Source of the DNA: Colius striatus
Taxonomy: Eukaryota; Chordata; Aves; Coliiformes; Coliidae
Assembly: GCF_028858725.1 (NCBI RefSeq)
Contig: NC_084761.1
Location: 21,358,501-21,422,500 of the forward strand
Reading direction: 5' to 3'
Length of the DNA stretch: 64,000 nucleotides
Of this stretch, positions 11,852 through 24,100 are shown piece by piece. Below the pieces are notes generated by a model, which saw only the letters and a list, made by a program, of their open reading frames with translations, was not told the origin of the DNA and ran no database searches. Every line of letters begins with the position of its first letter. Position 1 is the stretch's first letter. The position numbers were made by a program, and so were the translations under genes.

Positions 11852-14800
11852 GTTAATGATCTGAATGAGGAGGTAGTGATGATATACCAGAGGGTCCAGC
11901 TGCCATCCAGAAGAACCTCAATATGCTGGAGAAACGGGCTGACAGGAACCTCATGATATATAAATACCTGAAGGAGGATGCCAAGAACACAGAGACAGGC
12001 TCTTTGCACTGATGCCCAGGGAGAGGACAAGAGATACAAAATGCAGCATGTTCCCTCTAAACATCAGGTATACTTTACTATGAGAATGACAGAGCATTGG
12101 GAGAAGCTGTGTTGTTTCCATACTTTGAGATACTGACATGGTACTGCCATCTAGACATGGTACAGGGCTACTGCCTTGAACAGAGGAGCTGGACAAGATA
12201 ACCTTCAGAGGCCCCTTTGAGCTTCAATCAGTCTGATCTTGGGGGCTTTAAGCTCAAAGGAGCGCAGTCGTGGGGATCAGTTGTATGCCCAGAGCAGCTC
12301 ATCAGTTTTTCAGGCTACAAAGATGAAAGCAGAGCAGGAAGGCTTTAAAAAAAGGCAAAGCAAACCTGGCATTATGTAATGTCTCATTGCTAGTCTCTAA
12401 AAGCAACAAACGCAGGGTATGATTCACTTCTCCTGTCACCAACACTACCTGCTATAAATCAACAGTAACTTGAAGGAAGTCACTCTGAGGAAAATCAAGC
12501 TCATAAAGTGCGAGAGTGAGCAGTAATTTCATAAAATAGGGCCAGAGGCTTTGAAGCTCATAAAAGCTAACTCTACGGGCAAGGGCCAACAGGCATTCAG
12601 AATATGAAGCATCGCACACCACCTTTTGAGCAATATAATCCCCTGAAACCAAACAAATACAATGCCTCTGTGGGCAAAAACATGGAAAAAGGATTCAGCG
12701 GTAGTTCTTTTTGTCTTTCTGCAGTAGTCAGTCATTAGCATAAATGAACAGCAACAAAACCAAACAAGTTTATACCCAGTTGAACACCCACAGCCAAAAC
12801 CCATGCAACTATAATGGCTTCATTCCTCGTGACAACAACAAAAGAGAATTCTATCTGAAAGCATAAATGCTCACCGAGGCCAATATTTTACTCTGCAGAT
12901 TCTGATTGGCTTCGGGGTAAATTATCAGTGATTACAGCTAATATCAGGATACAGTGCGAGGCACTAAAAAGAGGTAATTATGAGGAAATGAGGAATTATG
13001 TGCTGTTGAAACAATAGATCAATTATGAAGTACAGCACAGTAGCTGCAGAGCAGCATTCTTAGGCTCTGAGGGTACAGTCTCCTCTTTCTCATCGATTAA
13101 AGAGAACCCACAGTTATAAAGCTTAATTATCCTCCAGGATCTTGAGCTTGCTGACTAATTAGCCTCTTGTTGAGACAATACGGAGAAGGATATAACCCCA
13201 ACTGTCTGCAAAAATAGGATGGCACAGGCACAGCCCTGGCTCTTCCCTACACACTCATCTCTCCTGCCCAACCAGTACAACGGTTACGAAGGCCTTGATA
13301 ATAGCCCCAGTTCTGGACACCTAAGAACAGTCCTCAACTTGAAAAAAATAAGCCCAGGGAAGGAAACTCCGGTAACTGGAGGTACTGATAAACACAAAAC
13401 AGTGTCTGAGGCAGTATGTAATGGCAGTCAGCTCTCCTGCTGCTGCTTTCACCAAGCACGTTGTGCCAAGTCCCCCTGTGCTCCTGACTAAATGCAAGCA
13501 CTGACTGACACAAAGGCAGCGCTTTCATAAATGGAGACTAAGCTGCATTTGATGGTCATGTTATTGCAGCAGCTGCATCCTTAAACTGCATGGCAGCAGT
13601 TAGGAAGTTACACTGAAAGATTTACTGTCAAAACTCTTAGCAAGGTAAAGGCTGAAGTTTTTGGGAGCCACTTCTTCTTCAACAGACCACCATATTCAAG
13701 AGCTACCTCAGCTAAGAAACAGGATCTTGCTGTAGACAGCAAAATACTGCCAAAAAGGCAAAAAGCCTGTGGCAAATGGGTTCATCCCGCTCCTGCCATC
13801 ATCCTGGTAAAGAATATGTTTGATGTCTGGGCTGATGAACAAAAGGCAGTATCTGCACTAACATGTTATTCAAGAGTGAGCTTTTTAGATGAGTTTATTG
13901 CATAGCAAGTGCATATATCCATCATGGTTATTAAATCGGTGCTGATAAATATTTCCAGCTAGCAAACACACAGGACAGGAACATTTCAGACCATGTCTGC
14001 TTCATACTAAGGTGGGAGGCACCTGAAATTTTCCTTCCATCTGAATAACTTCCCTTTGTTTTGGGGTTTTTTTTTGGCATTTTAATATATCTGTTATTGT
14101 GCTGAGCTCTCAAAGGAGCTACTTCTCACTTCACTTAGTGAACCAGAATGCTCCTTGAAATCCACCTCCTCAGTGGCCAGCCAGGATTTCCTGCAGCTTC
14201 ACAGGAGTGACCCGGTGACAAGGACCCAGGTTTGTACCTTCTCTAGCCTCACTGAAAGTCATGGGATCAAGGGAGAAGAGCCACATCTCGTTCCTGAGCA
14301 AGTGATCTCCAGACACCCACTTTACATCTTGCTGGGGAGGACCTTCAGATCCACAACTGTTTTATTCAATCCAGAGACAGAGGTTGTTTTCACTTACATT
14401 TTGGTCCCTGCATGGGCAAGAGCCCTAAGGCTCATCATCTGGCAGGTAAAATACAATGGCTGGTCCTCCTGAAGCCACTGTTTCTGCCCAGCCTTTTAAA
14501 AATCTATCTCTAGCAGTGTGAAATAAACTGCACACTGTGTCTCTATCCATTCTCTCACTCAGTTCAGATGGGTCACGCCAATGTAAATTACAGCTGCGCC
14601 AAATTTATTTCCTACAGTGTGCCACAAAGATTATACCTGTGAATATATGTGCTCCCAAAAGGCCAGTTTAGTGTGAGGTCAAGATTAATTACTGCTTTAA
14701 CCAGAGCATTGCTCTGGGTATACAAAGCAAAGCATCTTTCATAGAGGCTCTGGGGGAAGGCATGCTCAGCCACAAACACAGCTCATGTTCTCATTTCTGT

Positions 14801-17151
14801 TGCGTGCCTGAGGTACGCTAAGAAGCAGCTGAGCACTGAAAAGGTGAGAAGAGAAAATGTGAAAGACTTTAATTACAGAGAAGACGCTCCAAGCTGTTAA
14901 AAGCTAAACACTTGGGTCCACCTACTGACTTCAACTTTATCCTGGGGCAATGACACAAGCTAATGCAGCCATGCTGAACAGCCTCACGTTTGGACTTAAG
15001 TAAATTTCAACTGATAAATATTACTATAGCAAATAATACAAAAATAGGAAAATAACATGTTTTAGAAAGTAATAGTTGATTGCATCAAAGTATTAATACA
15101 AGATGGCAGACAGACGGTTCTGGATACAGCACTGCCCTGGAAAACACAGGTCTCAACACCTGACTTCTCCATTTGCTCAGACAAAGTCATCCCAAGGTCC
15201 CTAGGAGGCAGGAATAAGGACCCCAGAGCTATGATTGTGTCCCTAAAACAATACCTAAATCAACCCAGGCTCACCTTTATGAGCTGGTTGTGCAGAAGAC
15301 TCCAGAAGGAAGGCTGCACAGCCAGCTTAAATAAGCCACACAGCTGGCCCCGACCTGCACTTCAATAGTCCCTTGAGGGGATAATCAGCAAAAAGCAGGG
15401 CATGTGGCAGGGCCAACAAGGGAGTCTCTTTGCCCTGCAGGGCTGAGGCTGGTCTCTGAGCAGCCCACATCCAAACTCCAGGCAGCGCTGAGGCACGTCA
15501 TTGCCCTCGGCTCCATCCAGGCATGGCTGCCTACGGCAAGACCAGAGCAGGAACAACCCTGCATGAGCCCTCACCAACACCAGCTGCAGCTCTGTGACAC
15601 CCCAAACACGAAAAAGGGGAAAAGGCCAGCCCCAGCTGGTATCCACTGAGCATGACCTTTTGTGGAGAGGGTCCTACCAGAGAAAGGCTTTTATCATGCA
15701 ACGGCAGAAGCGGTCCTGGAGTATTTCTAAATAAGAACCCTGAGCAAAGAAAGCACAGGACTAGGTAAGAATACAGACGCACATAGTAAAAGGAGAGTCT
15801 AAGATCATTTTTGCCATACCAAAGCATACAAAAGCTCTAAATAGGGGTAAAGGATAATTAGAAGAGCATATATATACCTCATGTGAAAGTTAAATTCCTG
15901 ATGGGATGAAGCCAAAAGATCAGCTTCCCACATCCCACGCCAAGGTCTGTGCAAGCATAGATGAGAGCAAGCCACCCCCTAGCTTTACAAGCAAACTTAA
16001 CTACTTCAAAAACAAACCTGAATCACTTGCAGGGATAGAAAAAATCAAACCCTCTAGACAAGGAAAAGATGCCATGATTTTCTTTTGGAGATATAAACTC
16101 ATACCTAGCCCCATCTTGCAAAACCTGGGCTCTGCATGCACAAGCATACGCATCTCTCAGCTTTAAATCAGGGAGAGGTCAGCTCCAGTTGGGGAGTGGT
16201 CCCAGGGCAGAGGGGGCCACAGTAACATCTGCCACCATTGCAGGGAAAAGGTGAGATATATTCCAGAAAAGAGAGCTTCACAACCACATCTGTTTTGCTC
16301 AATTTAAATATTTAGTTAAGAAACAAGTCTCATCCTTCTAAGTGTAAGAGGGGCTGTGTCATGTACAGGCTGTTGCAGCACACCATGGGAAGAATGCTCT
16401 GGGAGCACACAAAGGCTGATGCTGAAAAGCACTGTTAAATTCAGGCTCAAAATAGCCTGCCTTCAAACACCCTTATTTTTAAAAGCTAGCAAATGTGGTA
16501 TTGCTGCTTTTTCCCTCTTTTGCACGGTCACAGAATTTTCTGTGTTTGATGGACCAAGTTTTCAGAAGGATTTTTTCAAGTCTGCTTTCTACCACCACCA
16601 TGAAATACTGGATAGTAACCCCACTCCTTTGGAGATCGATTTATGGAACCATAAGGACGCTTTTCCTTCAAAGAAACTTCTTCCATTGCGGACAGGAGGG
16701 CAGAGCCTCCCCATCTCTGCAAATGAAGTACAACAAGACAAGAGAACAAACCCCAACTGCCTGCGCCGTGAAGAACCATGGGACCCAGCGCCGTGACAGG
16801 ATGTCACACGGGGCACGGATGCGCTGCTCGGCCCCCCTGTCCGGGCTGGCACACACCTGCTGGCACGGCACACCAAGGGGCTGCACACACACGGCTCTGC
16901 CCGCCCGGCGCACTGGGCACACACACACACAATGCACGGCTCGCGGGATGCGCGGCGCCGCTTTGCACACGCGTAACACACCGATGCCGCGCGCGCATCG
17001 TTACACACAACGGGACACTGCACACACGCACTCCACACCCGCGAGGGGCACTGCCCGCGCACCCCCCGGTGCCTCGCACACCCGATCCTGTCGCGGGGAC
17101 CTCCACGACCCTCATCCCCGGCTCCCGAGCCGTTCCCGCCCCACGACTCAC

Positions 17152-17300
17152 CTCCCCTGCGCGGCGGCGGGGTGCCCGGCGGGGCCCGGCCATCAGCACC
17201 CCATGGCGGGGTGAGGGCGGCGGGGCTCCTCCGCGGCGCTTCAGCACCGTGCGGGCCCCATGTCCGGGGCGGCGGCGGCGGCGGCGGCCGGCGGGCTCAT
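17152..17300 (-). other. CCNI: CCNI exon 1, candidate 5' non-coding exon
   Basis: The 3' edge is set by the best donor in the island on the minus strand (GGGGAG, then GTGAGTCGTGG). The 5' edge is only a guess, because the start site cannot be read from sequence. Several ATGs fall in this stretch on the minus strand, so a short upstream ORF is possible. Confidence 0.4.
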
Positions 17301-17374
17301 GTCGCCATGGCGGGGCCGGTGCGGGGCCGCGGCGACGGGAGGTGAGGAAGGCGGGCCGCCGCCGCCGCCGCCGC
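17268..17374. repeat. CGG/CCG trinucleotide runs in the CCNI CpG island
   Basis: Two short pure runs sit close together: GCG/CGG at 17268-17289 (about seven units) and CCG at 17356-17374 (about six units). If the first exon begins above them, the first run would be transcribed in the CCNI 5' UTR. Confidence 0.85.
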
Positions 17375-17403
17375 ACGGGGGGGGAGGGAGGGGAGGGGGG
17401 GAT

Positions 17404-17424
17404 TAAAATAAAATAAAATAAAAA
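17404..17424. repeat. short AAAAT pentanucleotide run
   Basis: About four units of AAAAT lie between G-rich tracts. It is the only AT-rich interruption in the CpG island. Confidence 0.8.
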
Positions 17425-18159
17425 TGAAAAGGGAGGGGGGGGGGAGCGAGAGGCAGCCCGCAGCCAGCCGCTTCCCGGGGGGAGCAGGGGAGGGAAAGAA
17501 GCGCCGGCGGCGCCGCCTCCCCTCAGCCCATCCCCGCCTCCGTGCGGGCGGGGCGGCCACTGGCGTTCAGCACCACCGGGAGGAGGGGGGCTCCCCGCCC
17601 GCCCGCCCGCCTGCCTGCCCGCACGCACACATACACACACATACTGCCCTCCGCCGCCCCCGCCGCCGCGACAGGGAGAGTCCCGGTGCGTGAGGCGGCG
17701 CAGAGCCCGCCGGCAGGGCGGAACGGAGGACGGAAGGGAGGACGGACGGACGGGACTCTGTGCCCTCGGGCCGCGCAGCGGAAGGATCGCGCGGAGGTAG
17801 CGCGGCCCCGTGGGCCCTCCGCGGCGCCTGCGCGGCTGTCGGACGGGCGGGCGGTTGAGCGGACGGTAGATGCGGCCGTGTCTGCGCTGACTGAGGGGCG
17901 GCTCCGGTGAACGGCTCCCCGCCCCGACTCCTGCTGGGACGGAGCCGCCGGCGCCTACGTGGTCGGTGGCCGCGAAAGGTGAGGCGGTCACCTTCTCGCC
18001 GGCCCGTAGAGATGATGCGGCAGGGGCCTGCCGGGCAGGGACGAGGAGGCGGCCGGCTGTCAGCGCCGCACTCCGCACACCTCCCCGCTGCAAGCGGGTG
18101 TACGGGGCCACGGAGCCTGTTTGCTGCTTCCAGCAAAGGAGGCTTAAGTTCGCCCCCAT

Positions 18160-21100
18160 TAGTAACAGGTGAACGCTTTAAGGTTTCATTTAAAACACGA
18201 AGCATAAGCAAGGATAATTGTCAAAAACCCTCTTACGCAGACGGTCAGCAAAAGCATCGAGTTGCTGCTTTTATGTCTGTCCCTGCGTTTGCTGGGACAA
18301 GGCTCCCTGTTACCCCGGACTTCATTGCGGCTGTTCAAGATGCAAACAGGAATTTACCGTTTACTTACTTTATTGACTTACTTAGGCCTCGCCCCAACTT
18401 CAGAAGCCTGAATGAGGGATGCACTCTCCTTTTTCTTCTCGTTTTCAGCTGGCAGGCTCTGTCTAGCAGTCCCACTGACGCAGCAGAAGACACAGATGCT
18501 TGAAGTGCCAGGGAAGCCGAGATGTTTTCTCACAGCTCCATTTATTCCTTTTTGTTCACTAGACTTGAGAACTGGACAGCTAAACTTGTGAGTGTTCACA
18601 TTTCTTTGTAACGTAAGTCTTTTGAGGAGGCTGGGGGTGTGTTACGATGCTGTACCATTGTAACACCAGGACCAGGAACAGAATAAATACTTTGCATGGA
18701 AATCCTGGCACTGTGAAGATGAGTGGCAAAACCTTGCTATACCACTATGGGTTGAAATTGGCAGATAAAAGCAAGACGTTCAGAGCAAAGGCAACTCATT
18801 TTCTTTAAACTCCTTCCAGTATCTGTAGTTATTAGCTGTTCAAACAGCACCCAAAGGAGGATTTCCTCTAGAGATAACAAGCACAGTGACATAAATCAAG
18901 TGCAGAGAGAGCATAGGGTTTTTTTTATTGTTGTTATTTATTTCCCACCAAATAAAATTCTGAATCTATTTGCTGAAAAAATTATCTGTCATAAGTTTTC
19001 TCCAGTAACTTCTTGGGCTTCCCTTCTAAGACTGAAATGAAAGGCTATTTTGGCTGCAGCTATCCAGCTCCTCACTGCATAGGGCAAACTGCTTTTTTAA
19101 TCTTACTGTGTGCTACTCCCTTCTGGTTTTCTTACTTTTAATCTTGAAGTAGGATATGCCTTTTAGAACTAGGAAGGTGCAGATAAGGGCAAGTCTCACT
19201 GGAATTTTATCTAACTTTCCCAGTGTCATTCTAATTCTTCCGTGTCTCATTGTTTAAGGAACACTGGTTAAGAAGTTACGGTTTTCCAAAATCGATTGGC
19301 CTACTGGTAGTTTGTGGCAGTGGCCAAGGAAAATAATTGAGCTGATGCTCCTAGCTGGGAAGTTCTTGCTGGAGGTCTGACTGACACTGTCCTGTAATTG
19401 TTCCACTCCCGCAGTTACAAAAGTTCTTGCATATTCTACTGTTTGCTCCAGTGATTTCCATCAGGGCCCTTCCCAGAACATTTTGCATGTCAGTGCTGGA
19501 AGCTCAAGGCAGTTCAGCACATCCTCAGAGCAGCAGGCTCTGGAGTTGATGGTTTGGCAGGATCTTCTAGTGCTAACATACCACAACAGAGTTCATTTTA
19601 TTCTTCTTGTGCTGAATGTGCCCTCAGCTGGATAAATGTGATTACAGTCCCTTGTCCTCAGTAACAGTCAGAAGGGACAGTTGAGGTGGCACCCAAGTGA
19701 GTTGAAACCAGCGCAATAAACTAGTCAGCTCCTCCTTACAAAGGAAATTCTGGAGACTGAGGGACCTTGTGCAGGAGGGACCTCAGAGCCTGTAGTCCTA
19801 GCAGAGTGGTCAGTTGAAAGCGAGGTCTCTCAGGACCACCTCAAGCTACAGAGGCAGGAGGTGGCCCAGGTTTGGGCACAACTGCCCAGCAGTCAAAATA
19901 GCAGCACAGTTGTACGCACTCTGAGAAGAAAGGCACAGCATGTACCCAGAGCAGCTGAGGGTATGGTGGGCAGGCTGCCATAATTAAGTGTCTGCCAAGG
20001 CCAAGGGATTTAGAGAGCCTGCTGAGACGGAGATGGAGACACCCAGCAAGAACTCTATGTGTTTGGTCCTGTGACCCCGGATAAAGCAAAAGAGGCAATA
20101 TTACACGTAGAAGAAAAAAAATAAGCTGGTAAATGTACAGTAAGTGTAACTAGAGGAGGACTACTGCACCAGTACAAGCAGGTGTCCTGCATGCAGGGAC
20201 TTGATGCCCTGTTCAAAAATCCAATGCCTTGGAACAGTATAAAGACCTCTTATGCCATGTCAGCCAAGGAAGAGGAATGTTTTGGTAGCAAGGAGAAGGC
20301 TTATTCATCCCCAGGGCAGGAGATGTTTTAAAAGAGACTCAACAGGACGAGTGCATTGTCACAGGCAGCAGGTACAGTGGACTCACTTTCCAGGTGTGCA
20401 AGGGGCTTACAGCAATACAAGTTGCTCTGGTCACAGCAAAATAAAGTGTGTCCCAGCCTGACTCCCAAGACAGTGTGATGGTATGTAAGTGTCACTATGC
20501 AGATAGCCACTGCCTTAACACAAACTGTGCTCTAGGGAGGTGACCAACCAGTAAATATCAAAACCATGAGAGATCTGCATTAGTGGAAACAAGAAAATCC
20601 CACATAAAAGACATTTGTAGTAGTTGCCTTTCAGCTCACACAATGCCTGATTTTTTCTACCACTGAGCAGAGAGAAAGATGAGACGCTACAGGATTCACA
20701 GCCAAATCCCAGTAAGTGGGAAGGGGAAGGACATGTATCTTTGCAGCAGAGGTTGGTATCTGTGCTGTTTAAACACCCTTCAGAGGGAAAAACAGATGTC
20801 TTGTGGTTTGGCTCTATGTTCTGCTTTGGAGACCCAAGTACTATTCACTGCGTGACTTTTGATCAGTCAGTTAAACCCACAGTTGCAAAGGTTAATGCTG
20901 ATTTTCATATCCACCCAACTTAGGTGCACACAAAGTCCAGCATGGGTGAGCAAGCTTGATGAGTTCAAATATGTATGCAGACAGCCACTTCAGAACAAGG
21001 ATAAATTTACCCTCATGCCAGCTTGGTTGTGAGGCTAAATTAAAATATTTTGTAAAGCATTTTAATATCTCAAGGGACTAGAGGCATACAAACCTTGACT

Positions 21101-24100
21101 ACTAATTGCTATTTGGATTTAGCTGGTTGAGTTTAGTTTGGTGGGTACAATATATCTAGTTATTCCTGTGGATATGCTTTGGCTCCAACCACTGTATAAC
21201 TTACCTGTATTTCTTGCTAAGCTGAGATCTTTAAAATAGCAAGGAAGTTTTGATCAGGTCACAGAAGGTAACATTAACATTGGTTTAAAGAAAAAGCCAC
21301 ACAAACCCTTAAAAAATTAATGAAAAAGTCCTATTGTTCTTTTCTGACCCCATCTTGGGCATAAAATTGGGTGAGCAACTGGGCTCTCATCAGAAGTCAT
21401 GTTTATTGGGGCACTGGAAGCACCTGGAGTATCTCTGCTGCCTGCCTGTAGGCAGGCTGGGCTTGGGCCCTTGATAGGGAAACCCTCCACAAGGCATGTG
21501 AGTGTTCATCGAGGCAGTCAGGAGAGATGTGTACACTGGTGGCACTAGAGAAATATCCTGAGGCTTGCTCAGGCCTTGGAAAGGCTTCTCCTCTTGGAGG
21601 GAACTCATTTTTTCAAAGACTGGAATGAAACAGACTCTCAGGAAGCAATTTTTCAAAAACTGCAAAGAAAGTTACACTGTTTTCTTTGTCCAGAGGCACA
21701 GTTTGCAAAGCAATATTGTGGAACACTGGGAAAAGCAACAGAAGGAAACAGGAGAATCTTAAACATAGTTAATGGCAAAATTACCTGACAAGACTTTGCT
21801 GAGCTTCCTAGGGGTAAGCGGACATCAAATACAAACCATTAGCACATAGTAACTCTCAAAGGGGAGTGAAATCAGTTTGAGCACTGAACTGTCTTTGACC
21901 TCTGTGAAGGCTCAACCATCCAAAATGGCTAGTTATTTTTGCAAACCTTACCCTTTCTGTGCAATACATCAATAAATGGAAGGATGATTTTCCAACTAAG
22001 TTGTGTGGAAATCAGTACATACAAATTTTAAGACTGCTCGACCTTGTAAGTACATTAGCCATGCTTGTTCTTCCAGGCAATAATGATTTGCCCTTTGAAA
22101 AAAATTAATCTACTATTCCCAAAGTATCTGGCAAACGAAAAAAAGAAACTAGATGCAGGCTCTTTGATTCTCTCAGCTTAAAATGTAGATTTCCACTGCA
22201 GCTGGATGGACAAACCCTGGCTTCAGTTTCACAAGCAGAATTCAGCCGTTCCGTGTCTGAAACTGAAGCTAGATTGTTGTCCTGGCTTCGGACAGGAAGA
22301 AGCATCTGGCCAGTAAGAGGCTAGCAGCAAGTAAGCCCCCTGTCCACAGTACTCTGTGTTGACTATTTTTTTTTTTTCCAAAATAGATGAGGAAAAAAAG
22401 CAACGTAAATTCTGTGTTCAAGTACTTGTCAGCTTTGGGAAAGAAATAAAAAAATGCTCAACAAAAAAAAACTAGGTGGCCTGCACACTAAATGTCTCAG
22501 GTACCTAAATCCATTTTAAATAAAGATAACAGAATGAGCAGCTATGTCTGCATGTAGCATTCACAGCCAACAAATTGTGCAATTATGCAATCTGTTCCGT
22601 CCCTTTTAAATCGTCAGTTTTAGTGCTCTCCCTTATCAGAAGCTATCACCTGTCCTGCAGGGAGAGGCAGTCTCTCAGGTATGTAGTCACTTGGTTCTGA
22701 TTGTAGGTCTGCAGCACAGCATGTTAAATGAAGTCTGGTGACACTAGATATCATCAGAAGCTGAATCATAGAAGTGCCAGATCAACTGTAACATCTCCAC
22801 AGCCTCTTAGGACTTCAGAGCTGTTACTGTGCTGCTTTCCTGACAGTCTCTTGCAACTTCTTCCTAACAGCAGGAATGTAAATTATTTACCAGGAAAACA
22901 AACCCTGCTCTTTGAGCTGAGGAAGATTCCCTTACTATCTGTTTTCACCACAGGGCTTCTCGAAACTGAGACACACTTCTGCTTTCATCCAGAACAACAA
23001 AATACACACTTAGGTTTAGCAAATGAAGCACCTCTTTCATATTCAGTGATTAATTGGGAGAGGAGGACTGAGGGCACTAAATTAACCTTTTTACCCAATG
23101 TATTTTTACTAAACGTCCCCATCATGTGGTTTTCTCAAGCATAACAGATGTTTCCTGTGCTTTGCTTTACTATTTGGAAAATGTTCTATTCCATTTACCT
23201 TGGTAATAGCAAAAGATTCAGACTGTGTTCCTGTGCCAACCTTTGGGTTGGCACCTGTAAATCAGTCATTCTTCCTAGAAAATAGATGGCTAGTCAAAAA
23301 GGCATGCTGCCACACACCAGAACACCCACAGCAGATAGGCCTGTATCTCTTCCTCTACAGCATTTCCAGTTTCACCCATTTAGTATTGGCAGCACGAAGG
23401 ATACAGTGGGACAGCTAGCTGATAATATTTCATGCGTGTTTCTCCTTAATTTTGTTTCATATATATGATCTACATCCATGAATCCACATTACTATAGGGG
23501 AAAAAAATCCTTCTTAAATTAACTATCTGCATCCAAACATTTTTGACCTGCTCTTCTAAAGAAGAAAATGGGGGCTAGTTTTCAAAAAACTTTTTTCATA
23601 GAGTCATCATCTGCCATTGAGTTTAATTCTTGTCTAACTTGAAGAGATGTGTTTTCTTGAATCACTTTCTAAACTAAAAGATTAACTTTTACGGACTTTC
23701 TTAATAGTGCTGGAAGCAAAACAGGGTGGTAATACAGCAGTACAGGTGAAGCAGAAAATTACCTACTTTCACAATCCCAGATCAATAAATAAGCAGGTAT
23801 TATAAACACAAAGATGTTAAGTGGAATAAAGAGTCATAAAATCAAAGAATAACTGAGACTGGAAGAGACCTCTGGAGGTTTCCTAGGCCAAATTTCTGCT
23901 CGAAGCAGAGCTAATTTTTAATGTAAATGATGTTGAATAGTTCTTCACACTGTGCTTAACAAAGATGATGTGGAAGTGTATGGGGATGGCCATCAAGGTA
24001 AATCAAAACAATGACAGCATTCCTACTCCAAACAAACCTTCTGCTAAAGCACCTTTAGTGTGGCCTTCAAGAAGAGAGAAAATGTGACGGTACCTTACAA

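Larger units (their letters stand above)
8640..12238 (+). mobile_element. CR1 LINE, old, near full span, internally deleted and split by an LTR
   Basis: Plus-strand similarity to the bird CR1 retrotransposon runs across most of the element. The 9280-9519 frame (ELKQDISRLLSMRKV and LQLEEPQPPSAIEKQ) matches the CR1 ORF1 region. The 10115-10393 frame (AGITDMW, GGGVSFDVREQLECMEM, LWVRIK) matches the ORF2 endonuclease domain. The 10553-10921 frame (KEGLVEDVKVKGYVGSSDYEIVEFRIL) matches the segment just after it. Most of the reverse transcriptase is missing: the sequence jumps near 11.12 kb from the early RT segment to a late one ending in a CNAACATCTTTATTAATG-type block. The 3' end comes at about 12238. 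Stops and frameshifts break every frame, so it is dead. The 5' boundary is approximate. It lies antisense to CCNI. Confidence 0.9.
1247..17151 (-). other. CCNI: CCNI intron 1 (about 15.9 kb)
   Basis: This is inferred to be one intron, running from a strong donor in the CpG island (GAG, then GTGAGT, intron starting at 17151) to the acceptor at 1247. Its contents are listed separately: a minisatellite at 3.7 kb, a poly-G run at 4 kb, and a CR1 with a nested LTR at 8.6-12.2 kb. The remaining stretches (1.25-3.7, 4.0-8.6 and 12.24-16.8 kb) show only short open frames of chance length and no exon that I recognise. An open frame of 146 codons at 5255-5695 on the plus strand has no recognisable family. 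The donor choice is an inference, so the intron may contain a further non-coding exon. Confidence 0.6.
16790..18150 (-). promoter_or_regulatory. CCNI: CpG island, inferred CCNI promoter
   Basis: About 1.35 kb is very rich in G, C and CpG, with CGG and CCG runs, in sharp contrast to the AT-richer flanks. No open frame here resembles a known protein; the long frames are a side effect of high GC content with few stops. Its position upstream of the CCNI acceptor, together with a strong minus-strand donor at 17151, makes it the likely CCNI promoter and first exon. I see no TATA box or CCAAT box on the minus strand. Confidence 0.75.

Noticed and set aside
16804-18159. 451-codon open frame on the minus strand, and several other long frames, in the CpG island
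   Set aside because: The composition is Arg, Pro, Gly and Ala from CGG/CCG-rich DNA with few possible stops. All frames stay open together, and no domain is seen.
19800-20060. possible decayed coding segment readable as DHLKLQRQEVAQVWAQLPSS
   Set aside because: The frame breaks soon, and there are no splice sites or family match. It may be a worn repeat or chance.
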